Shown here: positions 35,397-45,240 of the stretch, piece by piece
Numbering within the stretch: the first letter of the stretch is position 1
How the letters are laid out: each line of letters opens with the position of its first letter
DNA from: Carpediemonas membranifera
Lineage: Eukaryota > Fornicata
DNA: 64,000 nucleotides
Direction of reading: 5' to 3'
Assembly: GCA_019828565.1 (NCBI GenBank)
Contig: JAHDYR010000014.1
Span: 62,001 to 126,000, forward strand
Notes under the pieces: generated by a model
Told to the model about the DNA's origin: nothing
Database searches by the model: none
The model's input: the letters and a program-made list of their open reading frames with translations, nothing else
Made by a program: the position numbers and the translations under genes

Positions 35397-36278
35397 ATGT
35401 CGAATCAACCCGTGATAGACGATCTCAAACAGCGTCTTGAGGCCGCCACTGATGCGAAAAGGTCAACTTTTAGTGACCTCGAGGCCGAGCGCCGTGACCA
35501 GAAGCGTCAGCTCGCCGATGTCACCTCTGAAGTGGTTTCCTTGACTAAGGAGAAGGAATTCCTTGCCAAGCGCAAAGCTGAGCTTGAGGAGGACAATGTA
35601 GCATTCTCAAAGCGCAATGCTGATCTCGAGGCCACTCTTACCGCAACGGAACAGAAGATGATGGCCCAGGTACAGGCTCTTGAGCGCGCTGGTGCTGCTG
35701 TCGAGAGAGAGAAGGTCGCTGTTGACCAGAAGATCAAGATTGTTGACGCCAAGATTCGCGAAGTTGAACAGCAGAAGGCCGACATCGCCGATGCGCTCAG
35801 GCTTGCAATCGAGGAGCGCGGACACTTCAAGGCGCAGGGTGATATGGAGGCGAAGAAGAACGCCGCCGTCGAGCAGCAGATCGGCATCTTCACTGGCCGT
35901 GTTGCTGACCTGAAGACGAAACTCGACGAGGAGAAGACCGCTCGCGCCAAGACCATTGCTGACGGTGCCGCCAAGCAGAAGCAGCTCGAAGAGGAGGTTC
36001 TTGCGCTCAAGGCTACCCTTGGCGAGGTCCAGCATAAGGCTGACGTCGCCGCTCAGCGCTTCAAGGTCCTCACGGCATCGAACTCCCAGCTCAAGAACCA
36101 GAAGTCCGAGTTGGAGACAGTTACCCACTCCCTGAGGAACAAGGTGAAGAACCTCGACCGGGAAGTCCGTGATCTGTCAAAGTACTACGATCGGCAAGCT
36201 ACCCGGAGTCCGGCGCTGAAGGCGAGCCTCGAGAATGCAGCTGTCAACACTCCCTCGATCAGAGAGCCCAAGGAATAA
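35397..36278 (+). CDS. Coiled-coil protein, function unknown
   Basis: 293 residues from the ATG at 35397. Almost the whole chain (residues 5-265) is a continuous coiled coil rich in K, E, A, Q and L with heptad spacing. It ends in a short disordered tail (RSPALKASLENAAVNTP). No globular domain was seen. This composition is shared by many cytoskeletal, basal-body and Golgi proteins, so no family is proposed. Codon use is strongly GC-ending. It lies between the methyltransferase and enkurin genes on the same strand, about 200-250 bp from each. Confidence 0.75.
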   Translation: MSNQPVIDDLKQRLEAATDAKRSTFSDLEAERRDQKRQLADVTSEVVSLTKEKEFLAKRKAELEEDNVAFSKRNADLEATLTATEQKMMAQVQALERAGAAVEREKVAVDQKIKIVDAKIREVEQQKADIADALRLAIEERGHFKAQGDMEAKKNAAVEQQIGIFTGRVADLKTKLDEEKTARAKTIADGAAKQKQLEEEVLALKATLGEVQHKADVAAQRFKVLTASNSQLKNQKSELETVTHSLRNKVKNLDREVRDLSKYYDRQATRSPALKASLENAAVNTPSIREPKE

Positions 36279-36534
36279 GTAATAAACTGTGTATATTGAG
36301 CCTATTGAGCCGCTTGGGATCGATACGATGGCATATGCCGCGTAGCAGAAGAGTGATGAAGAAGAAGAGATTTTATAAGCTGTAGAGTGAATACAATCTG
36401 TAAGATAGACAGTGCGGGGGATATTAGCGTCATTCTGGACCTGGGTCGTCTGTAAAGAAGGTATTAATCAGTTTTCGATTTGATTGGTTTGCAACAACGT
36501 CGTCTTCTCGAAAATTATCGATTCCAGTGTCGAA

Positions 36535-37293
36535 ATGGCCGAAAGTGTTTACAACTATGCAACAACCGATGATGTAGCAGCCCCTGCCAAGAAGGGGAAG
36601 CTCTACAAGTCCATCTACCCCAAAACTCTCCCCGATGAGCAGAAAGGCACATTCGTCACAAAGAAGGGCAGCAAAATGGGCTCGTTCGGCCCTGCTTCTG
36701 TCAAGAAGGCCGCTGCAGACGAATTCCTGAAGAGTGGCAGCGGTATGCTCGCCAATAAGACTGGCCACATCGCCCTCCCCGAGCCTTCTCAGTTCCGCTA
36801 CAATGATCCCGTCCCCCGTCGCGACCCCGTCCCCAAGAAGGATGAGCGTCCGATCCACGGTCTTAAGACGAGCAAGAACTTCATCAACGCCAATGCTGTG
36901 GAAGTCATCTGCTCTTCGGCCAAGCAGCCAATGACCCAGACGGAGAAGTTCGAGAACTGGACCCAGAAGCCCGACTTTGGCAAGGTGCCCAACTATCTCA
37001 ACCGTGTGAAGACCGAGGTCGAGGAGGAGTATAAGATGGTCGAGACTATGCGCCAGGAGGCCAACCCTGCCTCTAGATCCAATGTCGTCGAGATGCCGGA
37101 AGAAGAGCGCCAGCAGCTCCTCGCCGCCCTTCGTGAGCGGTGGCAGAAGGTTGATGGGGAGTTCCAACTCACTTCCTTTGTTCTGGACACGGATTCGTCC
37201 AAGCGGAAGTACGAGGGTCTCGCCAAGGAGCTCCAGCAGCTCGAGAAGGACATAGAGATGCTCGAGAAGGGCAAGGTGGTCGTCCGTGTGTAA
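36535..37293 (+). CDS. ENKUR: Enkurin homologue
   Basis: 252 residues from the ATG at 36535, the usual enkurin length. Family marks are KNFINANAVEVI near residue 125, GKVPNYLNRVKTEVEEEY near residue 152, MPEEERQQLLAALRERWQKV near residue 185, and the C-terminal FVLDTDSSKRKYE followed by LQQLEKDIEML. Enkurin is an inner junction/microtubule inner protein of motile cilia in animals and Chlamydomonas, and it binds calmodulin and TRPC channels in mammals. The stop codon overlaps TGTAAA, a possible polyadenylation signal. It lies immediately upstream of CFAP65. Confidence 0.9.
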   Translation: MAESVYNYATTDDVAAPAKKGKLYKSIYPKTLPDEQKGTFVTKKGSKMGSFGPASVKKAAADEFLKSGSGMLANKTGHIALPEPSQFRYNDPVPRRDPVPKKDERPIHGLKTSKNFINANAVEVICSSAKQPMTQTEKFENWTQKPDFGKVPNYLNRVKTEVEEEYKMVETMRQEANPASRSNVVEMPEEERQQLLAALRERWQKVDGEFQLTSFVLDTDSSKRKYEGLAKELQQLEKDIEMLEKGKVVVRV

Positions 37294-37481
37294 ATGGTTT
37301 TCTTGAACGTCACGTCTGCTCATGGGGTAAGCTGTGGTGATTTGAAGCGACGGAGAGTCGTCGGGGCGTGCACAGAGAGATGTAGCCTGGACTTGAGGCA
37401 TTCTAGGTGGTCTGGAGTAGACGCTGACGTATTTATGTTGGGTCACGTAATTTTCGGCCAAGAGCAAAAACCACGGCCGTG

Positions 37482-40400
37482 ATGACGGATATCCCGCGAC
37501 TTCTTTCTCGGAGGGATAGAGCCAATCTTCATGGCATTGACTGTCCGTCTGTTGTGCATTGGGAGGGATGGAAGCCCAATGTCGAGTATTCTCGATCCTT
37601 GGTTCTGAAAAATACCTCCACCACCGCACAGGACGTGCTATTCACACTCCCAAGCTCGGAGCACTTTGCAATGAACTTCCCGGACCAGACGCGTATTCCA
37701 CCTGGCATGGCGCAGACATTTGTTGTCGTTTTTCGGCCAGACGACAGTGCTCCTGAATTCGAGACCAAGATCGTCTTCGAGCTCCCCTTGAAGGGCGAGC
37801 GCTTCGCCATTGAGCTGCATGGCCTGCCTCCCAAGCGCGACTTCACCCTTCCCGAGAGTTTCGACTTTGAGACTTGCCCCGTTCAGGAGACCGTGTCTAA
37901 CACCCAGCAGATCGCCAACATAGGGCAAGTACCCATCACATTCAAGTGGGAGTTCTCCGCCCCCTTCCATGTCATGCCCGCTTCGGGCACGATCAAACCT
38001 GGTGATAGTGTCCGCGTCGTCTTTTCCTTCTCGCCGACGGATGCCTCGACGTACATCTCAGAAGCCCGCTGCTGCATTGACAGCGAGGAATACTACCCAG
38101 TGACCATGCGAGCGTCCTCTCGTTTCCCCTTTGTAACCACGGGTGACGTCCGCGAGCTGGATTACGGCCCCGTCCTCGTTGGACAGTTTGCCACTAGAAC
38201 ACTCACTATATTCAACAGAGCGCCTGTCTCCTGCACCGTGAACGTCCAGTCCTCCTTTTCGGATGAGGACTCTGCTGCTGTCGCCGCATGCCCGTTCTCG
38301 ATCAACAAACGATCGTTCCGCATCGCTGCAAACGGTTCGACCGAAATTAAGGTCAAATTTAAGCCGAACTCCCCTGGAATGTATAGCGAGGGCGTCTTTA
38401 CCTTCGTAACGCCCAGTGGGGCCCGCTGCGAGGTTCGCGTCTCAGGATCTGGCCTCGGTGCCCTTCTCACTGCCTCCACGAACGTCGTCCAGTTCGGTCA
38501 GGTCGTCTTAGGCGAGACCCGTTCGATCAAGGTGCAGATTAAGAACCACACATCAATTGATCAGCCCTTCAAACTGACGTTGACCTCTGCCCAAGACCCT
38601 GTTATCCGTGTAACCCCGAGCCAGGGCTGGATCAAGGCTTCAATCATCACCAACGTCACCGTCACCTTTTCACCCACTGAACCACGGCACTACCTCCGCC
38701 GCCTGCTCGTGCTGGGGCAGTTCCAGGATCAGATCGACTATATCGACGTCATGGGGACCTCATTCATACCTGATCCGAACGACATCAAGTACGGCCATCT
38801 AGTGAAAGACGTGCGACTCAAGCCTTCCAGACCCGCGCCATTTACACATGGCCATGTACAAAACTGGGCGGCCGTCAGGAGAGAGGCTGCGTTCAACGAC
38901 CTCTGCCCGCCGGTTGACACCCAGGACGCCGTTCAGACAGCCAACGCCACCGCTTCGATGGCTGGAACCACTGCTATCGAACGGCGTGAGTGTTCATTCG
39001 CTCCTGAGCTGCGGCAGGCGACTGACTATGCCGAGATCGCCCCGCACACCGAAGTCAGGGTTGAGGTGGCTAAGCATGAGCTACTGGCTACTCTTGTCAG
39101 CGGTGGGAAGCCCGGCCATGAAGTTGGTGGTCCGATCATATCTTTTTCCAAAGATTCGATTGATTTTGGATCATCTACAGATCCGGTCGATATTGAGGTT
39201 GAAAACACTGTATCCGTCCGCGTTGCGGTTCAATGGACTGCTCCCCGCGGCCCCTTTACCATCACTCCGCAGAAGGCAGTGATTGGCCCGAACGGTATGG
39301 CCTCGTTCAAGGTCTCGTTCCGTCCTCAGCATCAAAACGACTTCACCGGAGTCATGCTGACTTGCAGCGCCCAGCCGGCTATGATGTCGAACTACCTCAA
39401 CTCCCGCGGTCTTCAGGTGATCCCGCCCGTCACCGTGAGCCTGCCGGTCGCTGGCCACTCATTCAATGACCCGACGACTCAGAATTTTATTCCCAAGATT
39501 CGCATGCCTCTTGAGATCATCACTCTGCCCTCTGTCTGTCTCGGGGCCTTCAGTGGGACGACATTCCCCATTTACAACACGGGTGATGTCAACATGTCCT
39601 ACAGCATAACACTCGCGAACCAGCTGAGAGACAAGGGCCGAGGCTTGGCTGGGCCAAGCCCCTTCGTGTTCTCACCGCCATTTGGTGTGATCCCACCCAA
39701 CTCCTTCACCATCGTCGGCCTTGCTTTCCTCACGACCACCCCAGGATGCTACGCCGATGAGTTCACTGTGACTCTGAACGCCATGGCCAGCAACTCTGCC
39801 ACCATCACCTGCCTATGTGATGCCCAGCTGCCGGATGTCGACATCGTCACTGCGCCCTCAGGAAACGTCAGAGCCGCTGAACGAATGAGCACCGTCGCCA
39901 AGGTCGGAGCCAACGCCCTGGCGCCCGTGGTGGTATTCCCCCCCACTGCCCTTGGTGCGACGTCGACCCGTCATATCGAGATCAGATCTCGGATCCACGT
40001 CAATCAGATCTTGAGATTCACTATGCCAGAGTCCATGTCAAGAAGGGTCAGACTCCCGCCCAGTCTCGCAGTCAAGGCGACCCAACGGACACCGATGGAG
40101 ATCACTTGGGAGCCACACAGCCTTGGTCCCATTGAAGAGACCGTCCAACTTCACGCGGGGCCAGCCGAGGACTTCATGCCCATCCCGCCCCTCTTCCGAC
40201 CCCCAATGGTTGAGTCGACCCGCACGATCCCTCTGAAACTCGTCGGAGTCGGGACTGATAGGTCGATCTCACTGAACGTGCCCTCGACCGACCTGGGCAT
40301 TGTCCTCAACTGCACGACTCGGCGGGTCACTCTTACAATCAGCAACTGCTGTGATTGTCCCATATCGTTCACTATTGCTCACCGTATCATCGAGCTCGAA

Positions 40401-42626
40401 GCCCAGGGAGATCCGATACCGAATATCCCAAGATCTCCACGTAGACCTGGCGTGACTCCGGCAGCAAGACCATTGTTGACTTTCTCTGTACCAAATGGCT
40501 CCATTCCTCCTAGATCCGAGAGGGAGGTCGAGATGGCCTTCAGACCGACGACAAGAGGCCGCTATACTCTCGAAGTCATTGCCAACGTCGCTTCAGGCGA
40601 CCTGCAGGTTAAGGACCCGAGTCTCATTTTCACTGCCATCTCCACCACGCCCTCTCTCACCGTCGACGACCTCCAGTCCAACGTCCTGCCCCGCCCTGAA
40701 GCATGGCACCGGCTTGGACTTGACTCACTCAACGAGTTCTTCAGACACGACGTCGGCCACGCCGAGGTAGCTTTCCGGGCGACTCGGGGTCTACTCACGG
40801 CCGATGACGGTAGTTCTGTCATTGACACACTCGCCACGTTCCCTGTCGTATTCCCACCGCAGCCGGTCGACCCCACCGGCCAGTCGACGTCCACTTTCGT
40901 ACTGACGCTGACCAACAACGGCCCCCTCCGCGCCAAGGCCACGATACGCACCCCCAATGAATTCGACGCGGACATTGAGCCCTGGGCCATACCGTTCAAC
41001 CAGTCGTCCGAACTTCAGCATATTTTGGAGGAGGAAATATTTAAGCTGACGCCCAAGGACATCGTTCTCGAACCATCCAGCTCCATCCAACTCGTGCTGA
41101 CATACGCACACAAGGAGACAGGCCCCCACACCTTGCCCCTCGTGCTGGACATTGACTCTGGCCGCATCTGCCAGCTCAAGCTCATTGGCAACACCGAGCC
41201 CGTGTCCCAGCCGATCGCCCAAGTTCCGTCCAAGTGGATGATGGCGCCTGTGGTGCTGGGCGATGACTGCCCGCCAGTGCAGTATCTCCCCATCGTCAAC
41301 CTCAGCGACGTCGCCATGACTTACAGGGTCGACACCCGCGCCGCTGAAGAGAGATGCACCGAGCTTGGCTTCCCAGTCTTTTCATTCCCCGGCCACGGTC
41401 TTGAAGGCCTCCTCCAGGCCAGGGCGACTGCCCATGTCGCCGTGGTAGGCCGCCCCCTGCAGACCGGGGTCGAGTCGGCCAACCTCCCGATTCAGTTCAC
41501 ACCGCTCAATGAAGAGACAGAGGCCAGCGAACGGGACGTCTCCGAACACCAGCAGCGCACGTCGTCGGCTTTCGAGGCTTCTTACTCTGTCCTCCCGTCA
41601 CTGACAATCGCTCGCCACCAGCAGGAGAAGGCCAAGAAGAAAGAGCGCTCCTTCACTACGCCGTGCTCTCTATTCCTCCCTGGCGTGCTCAGCGGCTCGG
41701 TTCCCGTCAGCTCTAAGTTCCCAACTCCGCGCAGTTTAACGCTCGAGCCACCTGCCGGCTCCCTCGCGATGGCGTCAATCGCGCATGTCTCATTCGGGTC
41801 GATTTCCACCATGTCTCTGGCGACCGAGCTCTTCACGCTGCAGTCGCACTCAGACTATGCCGTCGACTATGCCTTCTCGGTCGACCCAACCTTTGAATCA
41901 ATCATTTCTATCACTCCGCACTACGGGCAGTTGGAGCCCCGCGGGTCAGTCAACGTGAGGCTGGCTGCGTCAGCACCGGTCAGCCCGCTTGTGCTGGACA
42001 CTGCGGTGACATGCTCAATGACGAGTTCAAGGCCCAAACTCGAACCGCTGAAGACCACACGCCGGAGGTCCTCCAAGGCCACCATTGCTAGGGCCGGCAG
42101 CGCTGTGACAGTGCGGCCAGACGGAGAGACTGACCTCCTCACGCAGACCCTATTCATTGCTGTCCACTTCCATTCCCACCTCCACGCCCGTGTCGGTGAT
42201 TACGGAGACGGACTTCCCTGCATGACTGTCAGGCCCGCCATTGAGGAGATGCCGGCGGATATGGAGGGCGTTGAGCGCGTGCTTCATTCAGTCGCTCTTG
42301 ACTTGATGGCGAGTCAGGAATTCGAGGACGCCATCGACAGGGTGATCGAGGATGCACCGCCCGCTCGCATACGGAACGTCGTCCACGGCATGCCCATCAC
42401 CGGCCACAGAAATCGACTCGTCGAGCTCTTGGCCGATGTTAAGTCCGAGGCTGCCGCCCGCCCCCTCGACAGTGAGATGGCCCTCATCGCCAACAGGGCA
42501 GTTGACTCGACCCGCAACCCGCCAGTCATCGCACATGAGACTCGGGATGCGATGGTCTTTGGGGACATCGTGCAGGAAGCTTTGTCGGAGATGGTCACTA
42601 CTGCGGTGAGTCAGGTCACCTTTTGA
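37482..42626 (+). CDS. CFAP65: CFAP65 homologue, giant ciliary ASH/MSP-domain protein
   Basis: 1714 residues from the ATG at 37482, close to the length of animal CFAP65. The first ~230 residues align with the CFAP65 N-terminus as recalled: W.P..EYSRSLVLKN, IPPGMAQTFVVVFRP, then FKWEFSAPFHVMPASGTIKP. A series of immunoglobulin-like ASH/MSP domains follows across residues ~240-1500, each with a GxVxxG...N.S and FxPxxxGxY pattern (for example RIAANGSTEIKVKFKPNSPG). A C-terminal helical region contains FEDAIDRVIEDAP. CFAP65 is a central-apparatus and sperm-flagellum protein required for motility. HYDIN and CFAP47 share the repeats but not this N-terminus. Confidence 0.8.
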   Translation: MTDIPRLLSRRDRANLHGIDCPSVVHWEGWKPNVEYSRSLVLKNTSTTAQDVLFTLPSSEHFAMNFPDQTRIPPGMAQTFVVVFRPDDSAPEFETKIVFELPLKGERFAIELHGLPPKRDFTLPESFDFETCPVQETVSNTQQIANIGQVPITFKWEFSAPFHVMPASGTIKPGDSVRVVFSFSPTDASTYISEARCCIDSEEYYPVTMRASSRFPFVTTGDVRELDYGPVLVGQFATRTLTIFNRAPVSCTVNVQSSFSDEDSAAVAACPFSINKRSFRIAANGSTEIKVKFKPNSPGMYSEGVFTFVTPSGARCEVRVSGSGLGALLTASTNVVQFGQVVLGETRSIKVQIKNHTSIDQPFKLTLTSAQDPVIRVTPSQGWIKASIITNVTVTFSPTEPRHYLRRLLVLGQFQDQIDYIDVMGTSFIPDPNDIKYGHLVKDVRLKPSRPAPFTHGHVQNWAAVRREAAFNDLCPPVDTQDAVQTANATASMAGTTAIERRECSFAPELRQATDYAEIAPHTEVRVEVAKHELLATLVSGGKPGHEVGGPIISFSKDSIDFGSSTDPVDIEVENTVSVRVAVQWTAPRGPFTITPQKAVIGPNGMASFKVSFRPQHQNDFTGVMLTCSAQPAMMSNYLNSRGLQVIPPVTVSLPVAGHSFNDPTTQNFIPKIRMPLEIITLPSVCLGAFSGTTFPIYNTGDVNMSYSITLANQLRDKGRGLAGPSPFVFSPPFGVIPPNSFTIVGLAFLTTTPGCYADEFTVTLNAMASNSATITCLCDAQLPDVDIVTAPSGNVRAAERMSTVAKVGANALAPVVVFPPTALGATSTRHIEIRSRIHVNQILRFTMPESMSRRVRLPPSLAVKATQRTPMEITWEPHSLGPIEETVQLHAGPAEDFMPIPPLFRPPMVESTRTIPLKLVGVGTDRSISLNVPSTDLGIVLNCTTRRVTLTISNCCDCPISFTIAHRIIELEAQGDPIPNIPRSPRRPGVTPAARPLLTFSVPNGSIPPRSEREVEMAFRPTTRGRYTLEVIANVASGDLQVKDPSLIFTAISTTPSLTVDDLQSNVLPRPEAWHRLGLDSLNEFFRHDVGHAEVAFRATRGLLTADDGSSVIDTLATFPVVFPPQPVDPTGQSTSTFVLTLTNNGPLRAKATIRTPNEFDADIEPWAIPFNQSSELQHILEEEIFKLTPKDIVLEPSSSIQLVLTYAHKETGPHTLPLVLDIDSGRICQLKLIGNTEPVSQPIAQVPSKWMMAPVVLGDDCPPVQYLPIVNLSDVAMTYRVDTRAAEERCTELGFPVFSFPGHGLEGLLQARATAHVAVVGRPLQTGVESANLPIQFTPLNEETEASERDVSEHQQRTSSAFEASYSVLPSLTIARHQQEKAKKKERSFTTPCSLFLPGVLSGSVPVSSKFPTPRSLTLEPPAGSLAMASIAHVSFGSISTMSLATELFTLQSHSDYAVDYAFSVDPTFESIISITPHYGQLEPRGSVNVRLAASAPVSPLVLDTAVTCSMTSSRPKLEPLKTTRRRSSKATIARAGSAVTVRPDGETDLLTQTLFIAVHFHSHLHARVGDYGDGLPCMTVRPAIEEMPADMEGVERVLHSVALDLMASQEFEDAIDRVIEDAPPARIRNVVHGMPITGHRNRLVELLADVKSEAAARPLDSEMALIANRAVDSTRNPPVIAHETRDAMVFGDIVQEALSEMVTTAVSQVTF

Positions 42627-42907
42627 ACTGGTTTGAGTGCGAGATATATACTGTAAACTGATGTTGTGCTTGCTTAATTTCTCACGTTTCGTGCAAGAAT
42701 AGTCGTGACGCTAATTTCTTTCTGCCGGCACATGCGCCGAATAAATGCCTATTTTTAGCCCAGTGACGCGAGTGCGCAAAAAACGGACCTAGGCGGGTTG
42801 CCCGACTGTTTTGCTTCTGTTGCGACAGGTGAAACTGTAGAAGTTGCGTCGAGTCGCGACTGACATGCTGAGTCGAGTCGCTTTGAAACGCCTGGAGAAA
42901 AGCAAAG

Positions 42908-43483
42908 ATGCGGCCAGAAAGGCATCATACTGTGAACGCGCTTGTAGATCTAACCTCAAGAGAGCTAGATGATATTGCAGCTCTTTTGCTGATCGAACAA
43001 ATGACAACAGACACGCCCCCAAAATCTCCCGTGAACGGCGGCCTGAGAGGCAAAGGCTTCGCGAATAAGGATCTGAAGAGACTCATTAGAACACCAATCG
43101 CTGTTTCAGCCACTTCTGAGTATCAAACACGCCTTCCTTCAAGCCAGAAGATCCGAAAGAACCTCATGGTGGACTTTGCAGAGCCCACCTCTCCGGGCAA
43201 CAGCTTCATCTCTCCCACACTGGCCCCCATCACCACGCCGGACACTGTGACGCCGTCTCCAGCCCGTCGGCAGGGTGGCGACGTTACTCCCCTGGATGAT
43301 TATCATGAATTCGTTCGCGTCCGAGCGAGCAGGCGCCGCGAGGAGATGGCCAAGGGCGAGACACACCAGAGTGAGTCTACTAAGACTGCGCATGCCCCGG
43401 CGACTGACGACCTGGTGATGATGGGACTCTCGCCCATAACCGGGCGCGATGTCGTGATGGCGACTACGCTTGTGTTGGAGTAG
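42908..43483 (+). CDS. Hypothetical protein, low complexity
   Basis: 191 residues from an ATG at 42908. A helical N-terminal ~30 residues (LTSRELDDIAALLLIEQM) precede a long S/T/P-rich region with TPxK/SP-type sites, then a basic helix (FVRVRASRRREEMAK) and a hydrophobic end. No family was recognised. An antisense frame covers the same region, but the plus-strand frame has an ATG and better GC-ending codon use. Confidence 0.5.
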   Translation: MRPERHHTVNALVDLTSRELDDIAALLLIEQMTTDTPPKSPVNGGLRGKGFANKDLKRLIRTPIAVSATSEYQTRLPSSQKIRKNLMVDFAEPTSPGNSFISPTLAPITTPDTVTPSPARRQGGDVTPLDDYHEFVRVRASRRREEMAKGETHQSESTKTAHAPATDDLVMMGLSPITGRDVVMATTLVLE

Positions 43484-43800
43484 ATTCGGAGTTGGAAACA
43501 GAGTCCTGCTGCCTTGTACGCGTGGGACTACACTAATAAAGTTTGGTTTTCGATGAAGATGGTTCACCCACCAGTTTCTGCGGCGACCGAAGCTCAAGAC
43601 TAGTGCTACTGGTGGGAATACAGCATTTTATCCCTATGCGTGTCATACTTGGGCATGCACGGTCGCATATTGTCCGTTTTCAGCGTGTCATGGTGAATCC
43701 GAACCCAACCCCAACAACACTGCGTTATCGTGATGGCTCATTGATCAGACAGCCTGGAATCATAAATAAAATGATGGAGAGCGTCATTTAACCAATATCC
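43484..43800. other. Convergent intergenic region, nothing recognised
   Basis: 317 bp between two convergent stop codons. AT-richer than the flanking genes, with AATAAA-like strings (CTAATAAAG near 43534, ATAAATAAAATG near 43760) that could serve as 3' processing signals. No gene or repeat seen. Confidence 0.4.
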
Positions 43801-44385
43801 TTAGAGAAGCATGAAGAGAGTAACGATGACGGCGAGCATGCCGATCACAGCAGCCCGGGCGGAGTCAATAATGACCCAGGACTGGAAATCGGGCTCAGCA
43901 TCGGCGAGGACGTTGTTGTTCTCGTCGCAGCGGTAGACAGATACGGTCATGTTGCGGTACTCCTCAGGGATGGCCTCAATGTTCTGGAGGACGTTGTTGA
44001 CGATGACACGTGCAGTGGGGATGTCGAAGGGGAGATCCTGACCGATAGAGTCGTCTACAGCATCAAGAGCGAGCTGGAAGTAGTCGATAGGAAGTGTCAG
44101 GTCGATGGGCATGGTGCCGTTCTGCTCGGAAGCAACAACGCAGCTGAAGAAGCTGTTGTAATCAGCGGGCTTGAGGCCAGCAGACTCGATGATCTTCTGG
44201 ACATACTCATTCTGGAATTCAACCCAGAGAGAGATAGAGACGGAATCGTCGAGATAGGTAGTGTTGGGGAAGGTGACGTTGTTGTCCACGTCAATGAGGA
44301 TCTTGTCCCCGTTAAGGGGATAGGAAAACTGCACGGTTGCTGCGAAAACGCAGGCGAAGAGAGCAAAAGCCGCAAAAGCCTTCAT
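43801..44385 (-). CDS. Secreted or surface protein with signal peptide and C-terminal hydrophobic anchor
   Basis: 194 residues from an ATG at 44385. A clear signal peptide (MKAFAAFALFACVFAAT) precedes a ~150-residue extracellular domain with two cysteines and several N-glycosylation sequons (NNVT, PNTT, QNGT, YRNMT). The last ~20 residues are hydrophobic (AVIGMLAVIVTLFMLL) with no charged tail, which is compatible with a GPI-attachment signal or a tail anchor. No family was recognised. Codon use is strongly C-ending, suggesting good expression. Confidence 0.75.
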   Translation of the reverse strand: MKAFAAFALFACVFAATVQFSYPLNGDKILIDVDNNVTFPNTTYLDDSVSISLWVEFQNEYVQKIIESAGLKPADYNSFFSCVVASEQNGTMPIDLTLPIDYFQLALDAVDDSIGQDLPFDIPTARVIVNNVLQNIEAIPEEYRNMTVSVYRCDENNNVLADAEPDFQSWVIIDSARAAVIGMLAVIVTLFMLL

Positions 44386-45240
44386 GTGCTTGAATCAGAA
44401 TGAAGTTGGGCAAACATGCTCGACTTGGCATCTGAGTCGGGTTTCCCGAAATCCACAATGATGACGGCATGACATTGGTCGGTCAGAGTGTTGCGTAGGC
44501 CATAACTGAGCAATCTTTACCTAGGTTCACTTTTGAGAAATTGGAGGTCTCTCGAGGCAGTTGACAGACAAGCTGAAAAATGTTTCTCACGAGATGAGAA
44601 TGGCGGACTCACTGCTACATCATTACAGTGCCCCTGTGGCCTAGAGACTCCATCTCGGCTAGCACCATTGCTTGTGCTGATTCACTCACCTCATGGTCAC
44701 TCAATTCTTCCTTGAGCTCCAGTTGTGCACTGAAGGAGGGTTCTAAGCGTTGTTCGGCGCATATTGGTGCTTCTTGAATGGCTGATGTATTTTTTGGCCA
44801 GAAATTTATCGCACAATATTTAGCTATATTTAGCCGATGCAGTCTCGGCACAACAGGACTTGATCAGCTGATAGCTGCTTGTATCCTCGACTGCCCTGCC
44901 GTTTTCTTCCAAATCCATCAAATTGCATTCCCGGGCTGTCATTGCCATCGTCAGTCGGCCATATATGTCACTTCCTACGCAGCACTGTGCTCTATTCAGC
45001 TCAGAACTGTCCACCACATGCACCAGACTCGGCAGGTCGTGCAGTGTGTGTACTTACGAAAATATACGGCCGAATATGGATCAGAAAAAGTGTTTCGGAA
45101 GGGTCAACCAAGCGCTTTAGCTGAGGGGCTTGAGACCGTGAGGGTGCGGTGTGAGTGGACTTCCCTGGTGACTCATTCTCCAACGGGGCAGCTGACTTGA
45201 GGTAATCGGGCAAATTTTCGTTCAGCAACCTTTCATTGCA
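44386..45240. other. 855-bp divergent intergenic region
   Basis: It separates the secreted-protein gene and the giant membrane protein gene, which start in opposite directions. Frames inside it look random in composition and no gene was supported. It contains an AT-rich patch at 44810-44840 (TATTTAGCTATATTTAGC). It probably holds both promoters; no specific element was identified. Confidence 0.4.

Noticed and set aside
44778..45200. 140-codon plus-strand frame in the 855-bp spacer
   Set aside because: Composition is random-like, rich in H, C and Q; no domain, and codon use is unlike the neighbouring genes.
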